DNA from: Fischerella muscicola PCC 7414
Lineage (GTDB): Bacteria; Cyanobacteriota; Cyanobacteriia; Cyanobacteriales; Nostocaceae
DNA length: 36,966 bases
Direction of reading: 5' to 3'
Assembly (NCBI RefSeq): GCF_000317205.1
Contig: NZ_AJLK01000025.1
Location: forward strand, 1-36,966
The translations under genes were made by a program, and so were the position numbers. The notes beneath the pieces are model-generated. The model was not told the DNA's origin. It saw only the letters and a program-made list of their open reading frames with translations, and did no database searches. The first letter of the stretch is position 1. The number at the start of each line of letters is the position of its first letter. Positions 24,226-32,600 of the stretch are shown piece after piece.

Positions 24226-24834
24226 ATGTAGATGCTTAAGTATAATCTAGATTCTTTTGCTTAAATAGTTTTGAACAGCAGTGTTAAGCAAATTAGTAAT
24301 TATCATGACAAACTTATTTAGCAAAAAAAATCATTCTTTAGAGCTAAGTAAAAATATTAATAGTGTTTATAATTACAAGTTTAAAAGGTACAGTGGCGAA
24401 GTAACTATGTTATATCTGTCTTGAAAGGTGTAGGCAGCTATGCTGAGGAGCCACTGTGCCCTTGGAGGTTCCCGAGGACTGAAGCCGGAGGAAACCTCTG
24501 GCTATAGAAGTCCGTTCCGTTGTAGCACGTGGCGTGGCAGAAGGAGTAAAAGAAACTTTCCTAACTTTATTGTGAACTCTGCTCATGGAAATCTTGTACC
24601 ACGCCTGAAACTAAAGTTTTGGGTTGAAAGCACGGAAGGAGTTAAAACTCCTTACAACGATTGTCCTAGTTAGCTAAAAGCTAACTTAAGCTCTTAGCCC
24701 CAAATTTATTTGAGGGCGAGATTTTGGGCATGTGCAACAGATAAGTTATACAAATGCATTTGTAGGGGCGTAGAATTGTACGCCCCTACAAGAAATCTAA
24801 TATAGATTCAGATTACACCTTGTGCCTTCTCAAA
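24226..24834. other. Hairpin-rich non-coding region, possible RNA gene or IS remnant
   Basis: About 600 bases without a supported protein. The part from 24421 to 24690 is markedly more G+C-rich and holds several dyads: GAGGTT/AACCTC (24465-24470 and 24494-24499), GGCGTGG/CCACGCC (24531-24537 and 24599-24605), GGAGTT/AACTCC (24638-24643 and 24646-24651) and GTTAGCT/AGCTAAC (24669-24675 and 24679-24685). A 77-codon plus-strand frame (24440-24673) crosses it but looks like no known protein. It matches none of the tmRNA, RNase P RNA or SRP RNA consensus blocks I know. A further palindromic repeat lies at 24759-24792. Confidence 0.45.
24759..24792. repeat. REP-like palindrome TGTAGGGGCGTA...TACGCCCCTACA
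   Basis: Perfect 12-base arms (24761-24772 and 24779-24790) with a 6-base loop, 40 bases beyond the 3' end of the lipoprotein gene. GTAGGGGCG...CGCCCCTAC hairpins are dispersed repeats in many cyanobacterial genomes. It could help end transcription or protect the 3' end of the lipoprotein mRNA. Confidence 0.7.
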
Positions 24835-25704
24835 CTAGCGTCTTCTGCTACCAAAGCCAGTAGAACGACGAGTTGGAGAACTACGTCCGCTACCAAAACG
24901 ACTGCCAGTGTTGCGTCTAGTAGAACTAGAGTTACCAGATGGTCTCAGGGTACTGCTACCATAACCAGAACCAGTCGGGCGATTACCAGTAGTGGTGCGT
25001 GGTGTCGTGCGTACAGTAGAACTATTGGGAGTTCTCCGGAGGTTCCCTGTAGTACGGAAAGCTGTACGATTTCTAACTACTGCTGGTGGTTGATTGTAAC
25101 GACGCTGATAGCTTGTAACCGCATCATCATAAGTTCTGCCATAACCACCATAGCCAGTTAACACCACTCCTGGTTGATACACAGGTGGTACATAGTATTG
25201 GGGTCTGAATAGGAGACTACCTAAAGCTTGACCAGCTAATGCTCCAGCAAAAGGAGACCAGAAGCCACTTTCTTGACGGACAACTACTGTCTCCTGTTGT
25301 CCAGTTTGAGGATTTGTTTGAGTTTGGGTGACGTTGTGGACGTACTCAATTTTGAAGTCTTCTGTTAAGTACATCACTGGCTGTCCATTTTCCACTTTCA
25401 GGTAAGTTTTCTTACCTTGCTTAATTTCGTCATCGGTCAGCCGCGCCATTTGCAAATTTTCGGTTCTGACAGTCGGGGGCGTCGCGTTGAGTAAAAACAG
25501 AGTGTATACTCCGTCAGCATCGTTATAAGTAGCTTGTTGTACTGGATACTGACCATCACCCAACTTATTTATGTTTGTTGTTTGGCTAACATTATTGGCT
25601 TGCGGCTGATTTTGATTTGCTCCACCACCGCAGGCAGCTGTGGTTAAACACAAACTCAATGTTAAAACAATTACTGTGAATTTACGCAAAATTTTCATCA
25701 GCAT
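24835..25704 (-). CDS. Putative lipoprotein with a Ser/Thr/Arg/Gly-rich tail
   Basis: A 289-residue protein. Residues 1-25 are a lipoprotein signal peptide (MLMKILRKF, hydrophobic core, then TTAAC with the lipidated Cys at 25), so it is predicted to be anchored to a membrane facing the periplasm. A middle region of about residues 45-150 (DGVYTLFLLNATPPTVRTENLQ) looks folded. A hydrophobic, Gly-rich FAGALAGQALGSLLF follows, and from about residue 195 the tail is low complexity and strongly basic (repeated RTTGN, SGSRFGSGR, STRR motifs). Two starts, ATG 25704 and ATG 25698, are equally usable. The DUF1517 gene lies about 100 bp upstream on the same strand. Function unknown. Confidence 0.75.
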   Translation of the reverse strand: MLMKILRKFTVIVLTLSLCLTTAACGGGANQNQPQANNVSQTTNINKLGDGQYPVQQATYNDADGVYTLFLLNATPPTVRTENLQMARLTDDEIKQGKKTYLKVENGQPVMYLTEDFKIEYVHNVTQTQTNPQTGQQETVVVRQESGFWSPFAGALAGQALGSLLFRPQYYVPPVYQPGVVLTGYGGYGRTYDDAVTSYQRRYNQPPAVVRNRTAFRTTGNLRRTPNSSTVRTTPRTTTGNRPTGSGYGSSTLRPSGNSSSTRRNTGSRFGSGRSSPTRRSTGFGSRRR

Positions 25705-25803
25705 TTGACTATCTTCTCATCCTCGAGCTTAACAATTTCTCGATCAAACTGATAATTGGTAATTACTAATTGCTAATGGGTGAAAACTCCCATGCTCTAA
25801 CAA

Positions 25804-26397
25804 TTACAAAGGTATCAACTCTGGGTAATATTGCAAAAGCTGATCGTTAGTCAGTTCATCACCTAATTGAGCAGGTGAAAAGTGTACCTGAATTGCTTGG
25901 AGTTTATGGTTGTAATGCAAATTAATCAAGGCTTTTAAGCCTTCTTTCAAGGCGTAAATATTAGCTAAATCAGTTTCTAATTCTGGTACTTCTCCTGTAT
26001 AAGCAACTGTGATTATCACCACAACGTTGCGGGTTACAGGTATAGAAAAAGAGTCATTATAATCAGACTCAGAACTAAAATCTGGCTCACTCTTGTAACG
26101 TTGGGCAGAGTCTGTAAATAATTCATTTATATAATCTCCCGCTTCGCCTTCATTCCAAAATACTTCGCCTTCATTGGCAGCAGAAAGCCAGTATTCATCG
26201 TATTGCAGTAGAGTTTCGCAAAGTTCTACTAATCCTTCTCCCAAAACATTAAGATCACCATCAGAATCCATTGCTTCCCGTGCACCACGATTTAATACTC
26301 CCAAAATTGGTGCAACTTCAGATCCCGCTAAATGTAACATAATACGACAAACTACATAGCGAGTCTTACCCATCATTCTATTAAATGAATCGCGCAT
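25804..26397 (-). CDS. DUF1517 family protein
   Basis: The start is the ATG at 26397 (MRDSFNRMMGKTRYVV, 197 residues), preceded by AAGGAGG about 5 bases upstream, an excellent Shine-Dalgarno site. The frame continues 28 codons further upstream only through an AACAACCAACAA-type repeat. The family is found in cyanobacteria and plastids and has no established function. Visible features are a helical N-terminal part, an acidic middle (NEGEVFWNEGEAGDYINELF), a beta strand block NVVVIITVAYTGEVPEL, and a C-terminal YYPELIPL. No membrane helix is seen; some relatives have one. The downstream gene is a lipoprotein, perhaps in the same operon. Confidence 0.8.
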   Translation of the reverse strand: MRDSFNRMMGKTRYVVCRIMLHLAGSEVAPILGVLNRGAREAMDSDGDLNVLGEGLVELCETLLQYDEYWLSAANEGEVFWNEGEAGDYINELFTDSAQRYKSEPDFSSESDYNDSFSIPVTRNVVVIITVAYTGEVPELETDLANIYALKEGLKALINLHYNHKLQAIQVHFSPAQLGDELTNDQLLQYYPELIPL

Positions 26398-26404
26398 TTT
26401 TCCT

Positions 26405-26500
26405 CCTTGAGATTGTTGTTGGTTGTTGGTTGATCGTTGGTGATTAGTTGTTAACTGCTTCCAGAAAAGTATAACTACCAACTAACATCTATCAACAAAG
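26405..26500 (-). repeat. TTGTTGGTTGTTGG-type short repeats
   Basis: Plus-strand TTGTTGTTGGTTGTTGG and ACCAACTAACATC-type sequence fills the gap between the DUF1517 and pentapeptide genes and creates a spurious upstream extension of the DUF1517 frame. Confidence 0.6.
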
Positions 26501-26506
26501 AACTAA

Positions 26507-28066
26507 TTATTTTATGTAATGAAATCCTTTGATAAAATCAAGAATCATACTTGCAGAAGGTTTAATTACTTTGGTAGTGCTTAGAGAGTTGCCAACATTT
26601 TTAGATGCATTGATGTCAGAAGTGTCAATAAATCGACCAAAGTGAGGATGGTCATGGATAATCAAGCTTTGGGCACTGGAATTAGTTAAAATTGTCTGTG
26701 TTGGTGCTTGGAAAAATTTGATTTTTGTTGTAATTTTAAGTATATTTATTAGTTCTTTGATTCCACTAGTATTTTCTATTACTTCTTCGATCAATGTAGT
26801 CAATTGCCGGAAGTGCTGAGGAGTCAATGAAGTAAGATGAGAAACTTTTTCGCTCTTGATGATTGCCAACAGTGTATGAATATTGTTTTGGGTAGTTGTT
26901 GAATCTTGGAAGGGAAGAATTACCATATAAGCTGTGGGTAATAAATTCAAATCACTATCTACACGAAATGTAAAAACTGTGCGTCGACGTCCAATTTCCA
27001 TACTAGGAGGTTGTTTTAATTCGCGGTATTGTTGAGCTATCTGGTGATAAGCACCAGCAATGGCAAAATTCGCTTCATGATCCAAGGGTTTATCAATAAT
27101 AATCTGAATTGTTGGTGGAGTTTCGTTAAAAAATTCCTGTGATTCTTTGGTGTTGAATTTTTGAATTATGGAGCGATCGCCACTAGGACTAAGATCAATC
27201 CACTCACAAATCATACCCTCAGTTTTTAAACCAAATCTGGAGGTCGAATAAAGTTTCGCGCCTGTTAAAGTCGCCCCTGATAAATCTGCACCTACCCACT
27301 CGGCTTTAATTAATTTGGCCTGAGTCAGATCAGCATGAACCAAACTAGCATTGGTTAAATTGGCATTGCTTAAATCTGCCCCAATCAGATTCGCACCACT
27401 CAATTTTGCTTCACTTAAATCTGCCCAACTCAGATTTGCCCCATTTAAATCTGCCCAACGTAAATTTGCTCCACTCAAATTTGCCCCACTCAAATTACTG
27501 TGGCTGAGATTGGCCTGTCTCATTTCTGCATTTCGGCAATTCGCACCACTGAAGTCGGTACGGCTTAAGTCGGTGTTACTTAAGTTCGCGCCCTCTAAAT
27601 TTGCTTGCGTTAACAAACTATCCCTCAAATTCGCCTCGCTCAAATTAGCGTAGCGTAGTATAGCGTGGCGAAGCGCAGCTTCTCTGAGATCCGCACAACT
27701 GAGATTAGCTGCAAACAGATTAGCACGACTCAGATCAGCACGAATCAACTCCGCACGGATCAGGGAAGCTGACTGGAGTTGGGCACAACTCAAATCCGCT
27801 CGAATCAAATTGGCGACATTGAGACTGGCGTGGTTGAGGTTGGCTTGGTTAAGATAAGCACCACTTAATCTAGCTACATTGATCTGGGCGTGACTGAAAT
27901 TAGTACTACACAGATGAGAACCACTCAGGTTAACAATACTCAAATTAGCATGACTAAAATTTGCTTCATTGAGTTTGACACCACTGAGGTTAGCTTCAGA
28001 AAGATCAACTCCGCTAAAATCTCTTTCTCCTGCTTCGTATTTTGCTAGCAATTCCTCTAAAGTCAT
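26507..28066 (-). CDS. Pentapeptide-repeat protein with a C-terminal domain of unknown function
   Basis: The ATG at 28066 (MTLEELLAKYEAGERDFSG, 519 residues) is preceded by GAGGT and is preferred over a TTG 8 codons upstream. Residues about 15-270 are some 50 pentapeptide repeats of the A(D/N)LSX type (DLSEANLSGVKLNEANFS), which fold as a square right-handed beta helix. Residues about 300-519 form a separate alpha/beta domain (TIQIIIDKPLDHEANFAIAG, then RRRTVFTFRVDSDLNLLP, LIIHDHPHFGRFID) that I do not recognise. No signal peptide or membrane helix, so probably cytoplasmic. The gene is divergent from tyrA. Function unknown; the C-terminal part may be the active one. Confidence 0.88.
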   Translation of the reverse strand: MTLEELLAKYEAGERDFSGVDLSEANLSGVKLNEANFSHANLSIVNLSGSHLCSTNFSHAQINVARLSGAYLNQANLNHASLNVANLIRADLSCAQLQSASLIRAELIRADLSRANLFAANLSCADLREAALRHAILRYANLSEANLRDSLLTQANLEGANLSNTDLSRTDFSGANCRNAEMRQANLSHSNLSGANLSGANLRWADLNGANLSWADLSEAKLSGANLIGADLSNANLTNASLVHADLTQAKLIKAEWVGADLSGATLTGAKLYSTSRFGLKTEGMICEWIDLSPSGDRSIIQKFNTKESQEFFNETPPTIQIIIDKPLDHEANFAIAGAYHQIAQQYRELKQPPSMEIGRRRTVFTFRVDSDLNLLPTAYMVILPFQDSTTTQNNIHTLLAIIKSEKVSHLTSLTPQHFRQLTTLIEEVIENTSGIKELINILKITTKIKFFQAPTQTILTNSSAQSLIIHDHPHFGRFIDTSDINASKNVGNSLSTTKVIKPSASMILDFIKGFHYIK

Positions 28067-28150
28067 TGGAGTTACCTCACCGGATGCCAACTCGAATAGT
28101 GGGTAAAGTTGTTTAGCTTAACTTGTAATTGAACTTCAATCAAAATCACA

Positions 28151-28996
28151 ATGAAAATTGGTATTTTAGGACTCGGACTAATTGGCGGCTCTTTGGGTTT
28201 AGATTTGCGATCGCATGGACATTATGTGTTTGGAGTCAGTCGTAAGGAATCAACTTGTACCAAGGCGATCGCCCTTGGTAGTGTAGATGAAGCATCTGTT
28301 AACATGAGCTTGCTCACTGCCGCAGAGGTTGTATTTATTTGTACACCGATTGGACTTATTATTCCCACAATCGAGCAGTTAATCGCTCATTTAGCTGCGA
28401 ATGTTGTGATTACCGATGTCGGTTCAGTCAAAACACCGATAGTCAAAGCAATTTCTCCCCTGTGGACAAATTTTATCGGCGGACACCCAATGGCGGGTAC
28501 AGCCGAAAGTGGTATTGAGGCTGCACAAAAGCATTTATTTGTTGGTCGACCTTATGTATTGACGCCAACAGCGACAACACCACCAGATGCTTTATCTTGT
28601 GTGGAGAAAATTGTCAATCAACTGGGGTGTAGAGTTTACCATTGTCCTCCAGAAAATCATGACCGGGCAGTGAGTTGGATTTCTCATTTGCCAGTCATGG
28701 TGAGCGCCGCTTTAATTGCTGCTTGTTTGAGTGAAAACAATCCCCAGGTATTGCAACTAGCCCAAAACTTCGCTAGTTCTGGCTTTAGAGATACTAGTCG
28801 CGTCGGCGGCGGCAATCCAGAATTAGGGATGATGATGGCACAATATAACCAACAAGAATTGTTGCGATCGCTCCGACAATATCGCCATAATCTCGACGAA
28901 TTAATTCACCTGATTGAGCAAGAAAATTGGACAGTTTTAGAAGAAATGTTAAAGAGGACTCAATTAAATCGTCCTAATTTTGTCGAAGATTGTTAA
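28151..28996 (+). CDS. tyrA: Prephenate/arogenate dehydrogenase
   Basis: A 281-residue TyrA-family dehydrogenase, the last or second-last step of tyrosine synthesis. The N-terminal nucleotide-binding motif is ILGLGLIGGSLGLDL (4-18). Family blocks are VFICTPIGLI, ITDVGSVKTPI, FIGGHPMAGTAESG (the GHPMAG substrate loop) and ENHDRAVSWISHLP. There is no fused chorismate mutase or ACT domain, as in other cyanobacterial TyrA proteins, which mostly use arogenate and NADP. Cofactor choice here is inferred from that, not seen. The ATG at 28151 is clear. The pentapeptide gene is divergent, sharing an 84-bp promoter region. Confidence 0.95.
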   Translation: MKIGILGLGLIGGSLGLDLRSHGHYVFGVSRKESTCTKAIALGSVDEASVNMSLLTAAEVVFICTPIGLIIPTIEQLIAHLAANVVITDVGSVKTPIVKAISPLWTNFIGGHPMAGTAESGIEAAQKHLFVGRPYVLTPTATTPPDALSCVEKIVNQLGCRVYHCPPENHDRAVSWISHLPVMVSAALIAACLSENNPQVLQLAQNFASSGFRDTSRVGGGNPELGMMMAQYNQQELLRSLRQYRHNLDELIHLIEQENWTVLEEMLKRTQLNRPNFVEDC

Positions 28997-29689
28997 TGAT
29001 TAGTGAATAGTAAATAAGTCGTGGTATTATACCCCTCACTGCTGAGGCAACTGTTACAATAGCCAAAGTGAAGAAAAAAGTTAGAGTATAAGTCCAAACT
29101 ATTTTGAAGTGACACCGAGAATGCCAAATAATATTTGGCTGACTGCGTGGAATGTGGCGATCGCCACAACTACCACGACCATAATCACAGTTACTAAATG
29201 TCTGAGAATTTGACTTGTTTAAAATTAGCTCCCCACAATAGGGTGTTAGTAATATTACAACCGCGAATATCCGCACCGCTAAAATCTGCGCCAATCAAAT
29301 TGCGTTTTTATAAAAGAGCGATTTTGTAAATCCTGGTTAGCAAAGTTGAGAGAATTAGAATTAGTCATCCGCTAACAGGATTTTGGATTGATTTCACACA
29401 TAAATTTAGGGTCTTCTACAATTGAGGAACCGTTACTCATCTATTTTTGACATTAATGCAAAGCATAAAAAATTCCACTCAATTACCAAACTCCAAAATC
29501 ATAATTTCCAAGATAATTTATTAAAAATATTGCAAGAATTAAAACTTCCGATTTGTTGCCGCTACTTTGTTATTTTTAATAATTCTGTATTTTTCCTCAC
29601 TTTTTCCTAACAATATCTTCGCTTAGCTGCATACCTTGCTCATCATAAGATAATCGAATAGTCCCCCTAAATTCTTTCCTGTCCGACCC
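28997..29689. other. Intergenic region before the kinase, holding a decayed pentapeptide gene
   Basis: About 690 bases. The first half contains the pseudogene described at 29020-29368. The remaining 320 bases are A+T-rich and have only a 62-codon frame without protein character (29422-29610). The promoter of the large histidine kinase gene should lie just upstream of 29690; I could not place it. Confidence 0.5.
29020..29368 (-). pseudogene. Remnant of a membrane-anchored pentapeptide-repeat gene, frameshifted
   Basis: From an ATG at 29368 the minus strand reads MTNSNSLNFANQDLQNRSFIK, then shifts frame near an A5 run (29305-29309) and continues as NLIGADFSGADIRGCNI and LLWGANFKQVKFSDI, pentapeptide-type repeats, to a stop. 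A third frame beyond the stop encodes a hydrophobic stretch (LVTVIMVVVVVAIATF) typical of the membrane part that follows pentapeptides in a common cyanobacterial protein type. At least two frameshifts make a functional product unlikely. The downstream limit of the remnant is uncertain. Confidence 0.6.
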
Positions 29690-32600
29690 ATGCCGCAAAA
29701 TCGATGGTTTTTAATTCTATTGAGTTTACTAACGCTGTTTTTGGCTCACGGCATGGCGCTGTTCTACCGGGTTCAACCTGCTGTGTCGTTGTGGTTTCCT
29801 CCATCAGGAGTTGCGATCGCCCTCACACTCTGGTTTGGGCCAATTGGTGCTGTTCTCACGGGAATCGTCTCTGTGACAATGGCACCTTTTTGGGGTAGCG
29901 ATGGTTGGACTCGGCTAGTAGGGTTAACAGATGTAATCGAACCTTTGGTTGCTTGGTTTCTTTATCGTCGTTGCTTTCAGGGTTCGCTCACTCTCAATGG
30001 ACTCACAAAGGCTACAAAGTTCATTTTGATAGCACCCCTCGCTGCTTGTGCAACTTCAGCAATTGTAGGCAGTTCAGTCTTAGTGGCTTTGGGAAAGTTG
30101 CCAGAACAAAGCTTGAATGAAACTATTGTACATTGGTGGTTGGGAAATGCGATTGGGACAATGGCGGTCGCTCCCTCAGCCCTGTTGCTACTGACTCCAC
30201 TTTTAGAGCGGTGGCAATGGATACCGATTTCAGATCAGACAGAGAAACCAGAATATATTACCTCTGTGTGTTTGTACACTCGTTGGCCTGAGATTGCTGC
30301 GATTGTGCTAGCTACCGTTTGTACTGCTTGGTTTACTGTTCAGGCAGTTCAGGAAACAAATTTTACATTTGAGCAATTTTCCCTGTTAAGTTTTATTCCC
30401 ATTGTTTGGGCAGCAACTCGTTTTGGGACCACAGGTGGGATGTTAACTGCCAGCTTTTGTGTTTTAGTAACACTGTTTGATTATTTGCTCCTCTATCCTC
30501 ATGCCATTTCATTACCGCAATTCCCAGTAGCTACTGAAATTGTGCATGTCCACAAGCTGAGTTTGTTAATCCAGTGCTTTGTGGGCTTAGTGGTAGGTAC
30601 TGCGATCACCGAACGGGAAAAGTCTCTAGTTGATCTAGAAGTTGAGCGTATACGCCTGAGTGAATATCAAACTCGTGCCCAACTGAGCGATAAACTGTTT
30701 CAACTTAATCGTTTACTCACCGAAGTCAACCAACAATTACAGGAGAGTGAAGAACGCTTTCGTACTTCTGTTGAAAATATGTTGGACTGCTTTGGAGTTT
30801 ACTGTGCCATCCGTGATGACTCCGGGCAAATTGTAGACTTTCGGATTGAATATGTTAACGATGCCGCCTGTGTCAACAATCGCATGACTCGTGAGGAACA
30901 GATTGGCAGGGGACTGTGCGAAATTTTGCCTAGACATCGAGAAACTGGCTTGTTTGACGAATACTGTCAAGTGGTGGAGACTGGGCAACCTTTGGTTAAA
31001 GATGCTCTAATTTACGATGACATCTATAATCAACGTCGTTTAGTGAGAGCCTTTGACATTCGCATTGCTAAATTCGGTGATGGATTTATTGCCACTTGGC
31101 GAGATGTGACTGCTCGCTGCCAGGCAGAGGAAGAACTACGCTGTCGCCAGCAGGAATTTAAGGCACTGGTCGAAAATTCTCCTGATGTCATTTCTCGACT
31201 GGATCGAGAACTACGGCATGTGTATGTTAATCCCGCGATGGAGAAAGCAATCGGCTTGAACGCTCAAGCCGTCATCGGCAAAACTCCTAGCGAGTTGGGA
31301 ATGCCTGAGGAACTATCTCAGCAATGCCTAACAAACCTACAAACTGTGCTTTCTACCGGACAACCGCAAGTTGACGAATTTTGCTTGCCTGCTCCAGATG
31401 GTATAACTCATTTCTACCAAGCTAGGATAGTCCCTGAAATGACTGAGGACGGTTCTGTCGCATCTATTTTAGTCGTCACCCGTGATATTACGGGATTAAA
31501 ACTTATAGAAGCAGCACTGCGACAAAATGAACAACTCCTACGGTTGGCACTATCCGGCGCCCAGGCTGGTTCTTGGGACTGGAAAATTCAGACAGGTGAA
31601 ATTGTTTGGTCGCCAGAAAATTATGACTTGTATGGAATCAATCCAGCTAGCGGTTCTCCTCAATATGAAGACTGGTATAATGCGCTGCATCCAGATGACC
31701 GAGAGCGTACGAATGCAGAGGTACTTCGTGTAATAGAAGAGCTACTCCCTGAGTTTCGTAGTGAATTTCGTATTGTCCACCCGCAACGCGGCATTCGCTG
31801 GCTACTTGGGCTTGGGCGTCTCACCTTGGATGAGCATGGTGAACCGATGCGCTTGAGTGGTATTAACCTAGATATAACAGATCGTAAACAAACAGAAATT
31901 GCTCTGAGCCAAGCAAACGAGCGTTTTCAACTGGCTGCGGCTGCGGTGGACGGTATGATTTATGACTGGACAGCAGAACAGAACCGAGTTGAACGCACTG
32001 AAGGTTTATTTAGACTGTTGGGCTATTCTCCACAAGAGGCTGAACCAACTCTGCAATGGTGGCAACAAAGGATTCATCCTGATGATCTCCAGCATTTACC
32101 GAAGACTCTTGCAGAAACACAGTTAGTAGATGGTCGCCGTAGCCTGGAGTATCGGGTGCAGAATAAGCAGGGGCAATACATTTACGTGTTGGATCAATGT
32201 ATTGTCTTACGTGATCAAACTGGAAAGCCAGTGCGAGTTGTTGGTAGTACCAGTAATATCAGCGATCGCAAATTGACAGAGAAGGCACTGCGGGAAAGCG
32301 AAGAACGCTTGCGTTTAGCTTTGTCGGCAGCTAATCAGGGACTCTATGACCTCAACATTCAAACTGGGGATACTGTTGTCAGTCCAGAGTATGCACGGAT
32401 GCTGGGTTATGAACCCGACGAGTTCCAAGAAACCAATCAAGCGTGGCGATCGCGGCTGCATCCTGACGACAAAGAGCTAGTTAATCGAGTTTACGAAGAG
32501 TATATTGCAGGCCAACGCAACGAATACCGGGTTGAATTTAGGCAACGTACCAAGTCGGGAGATTGGAAATGGATTCTCTCGATTGGCAAGATTGTGGCAT

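Noticed and set aside
24440-24673. 77-codon plus-strand frame in the hairpin-rich region
   Set aside because: Considered as a transposase C-terminus, but no catalytic or zinc-finger motif is present; more likely non-coding.
29422-29610. 62-codon plus-strand frame before the kinase
   Set aside because: Starts with TTG, A+T-driven composition, no motif.
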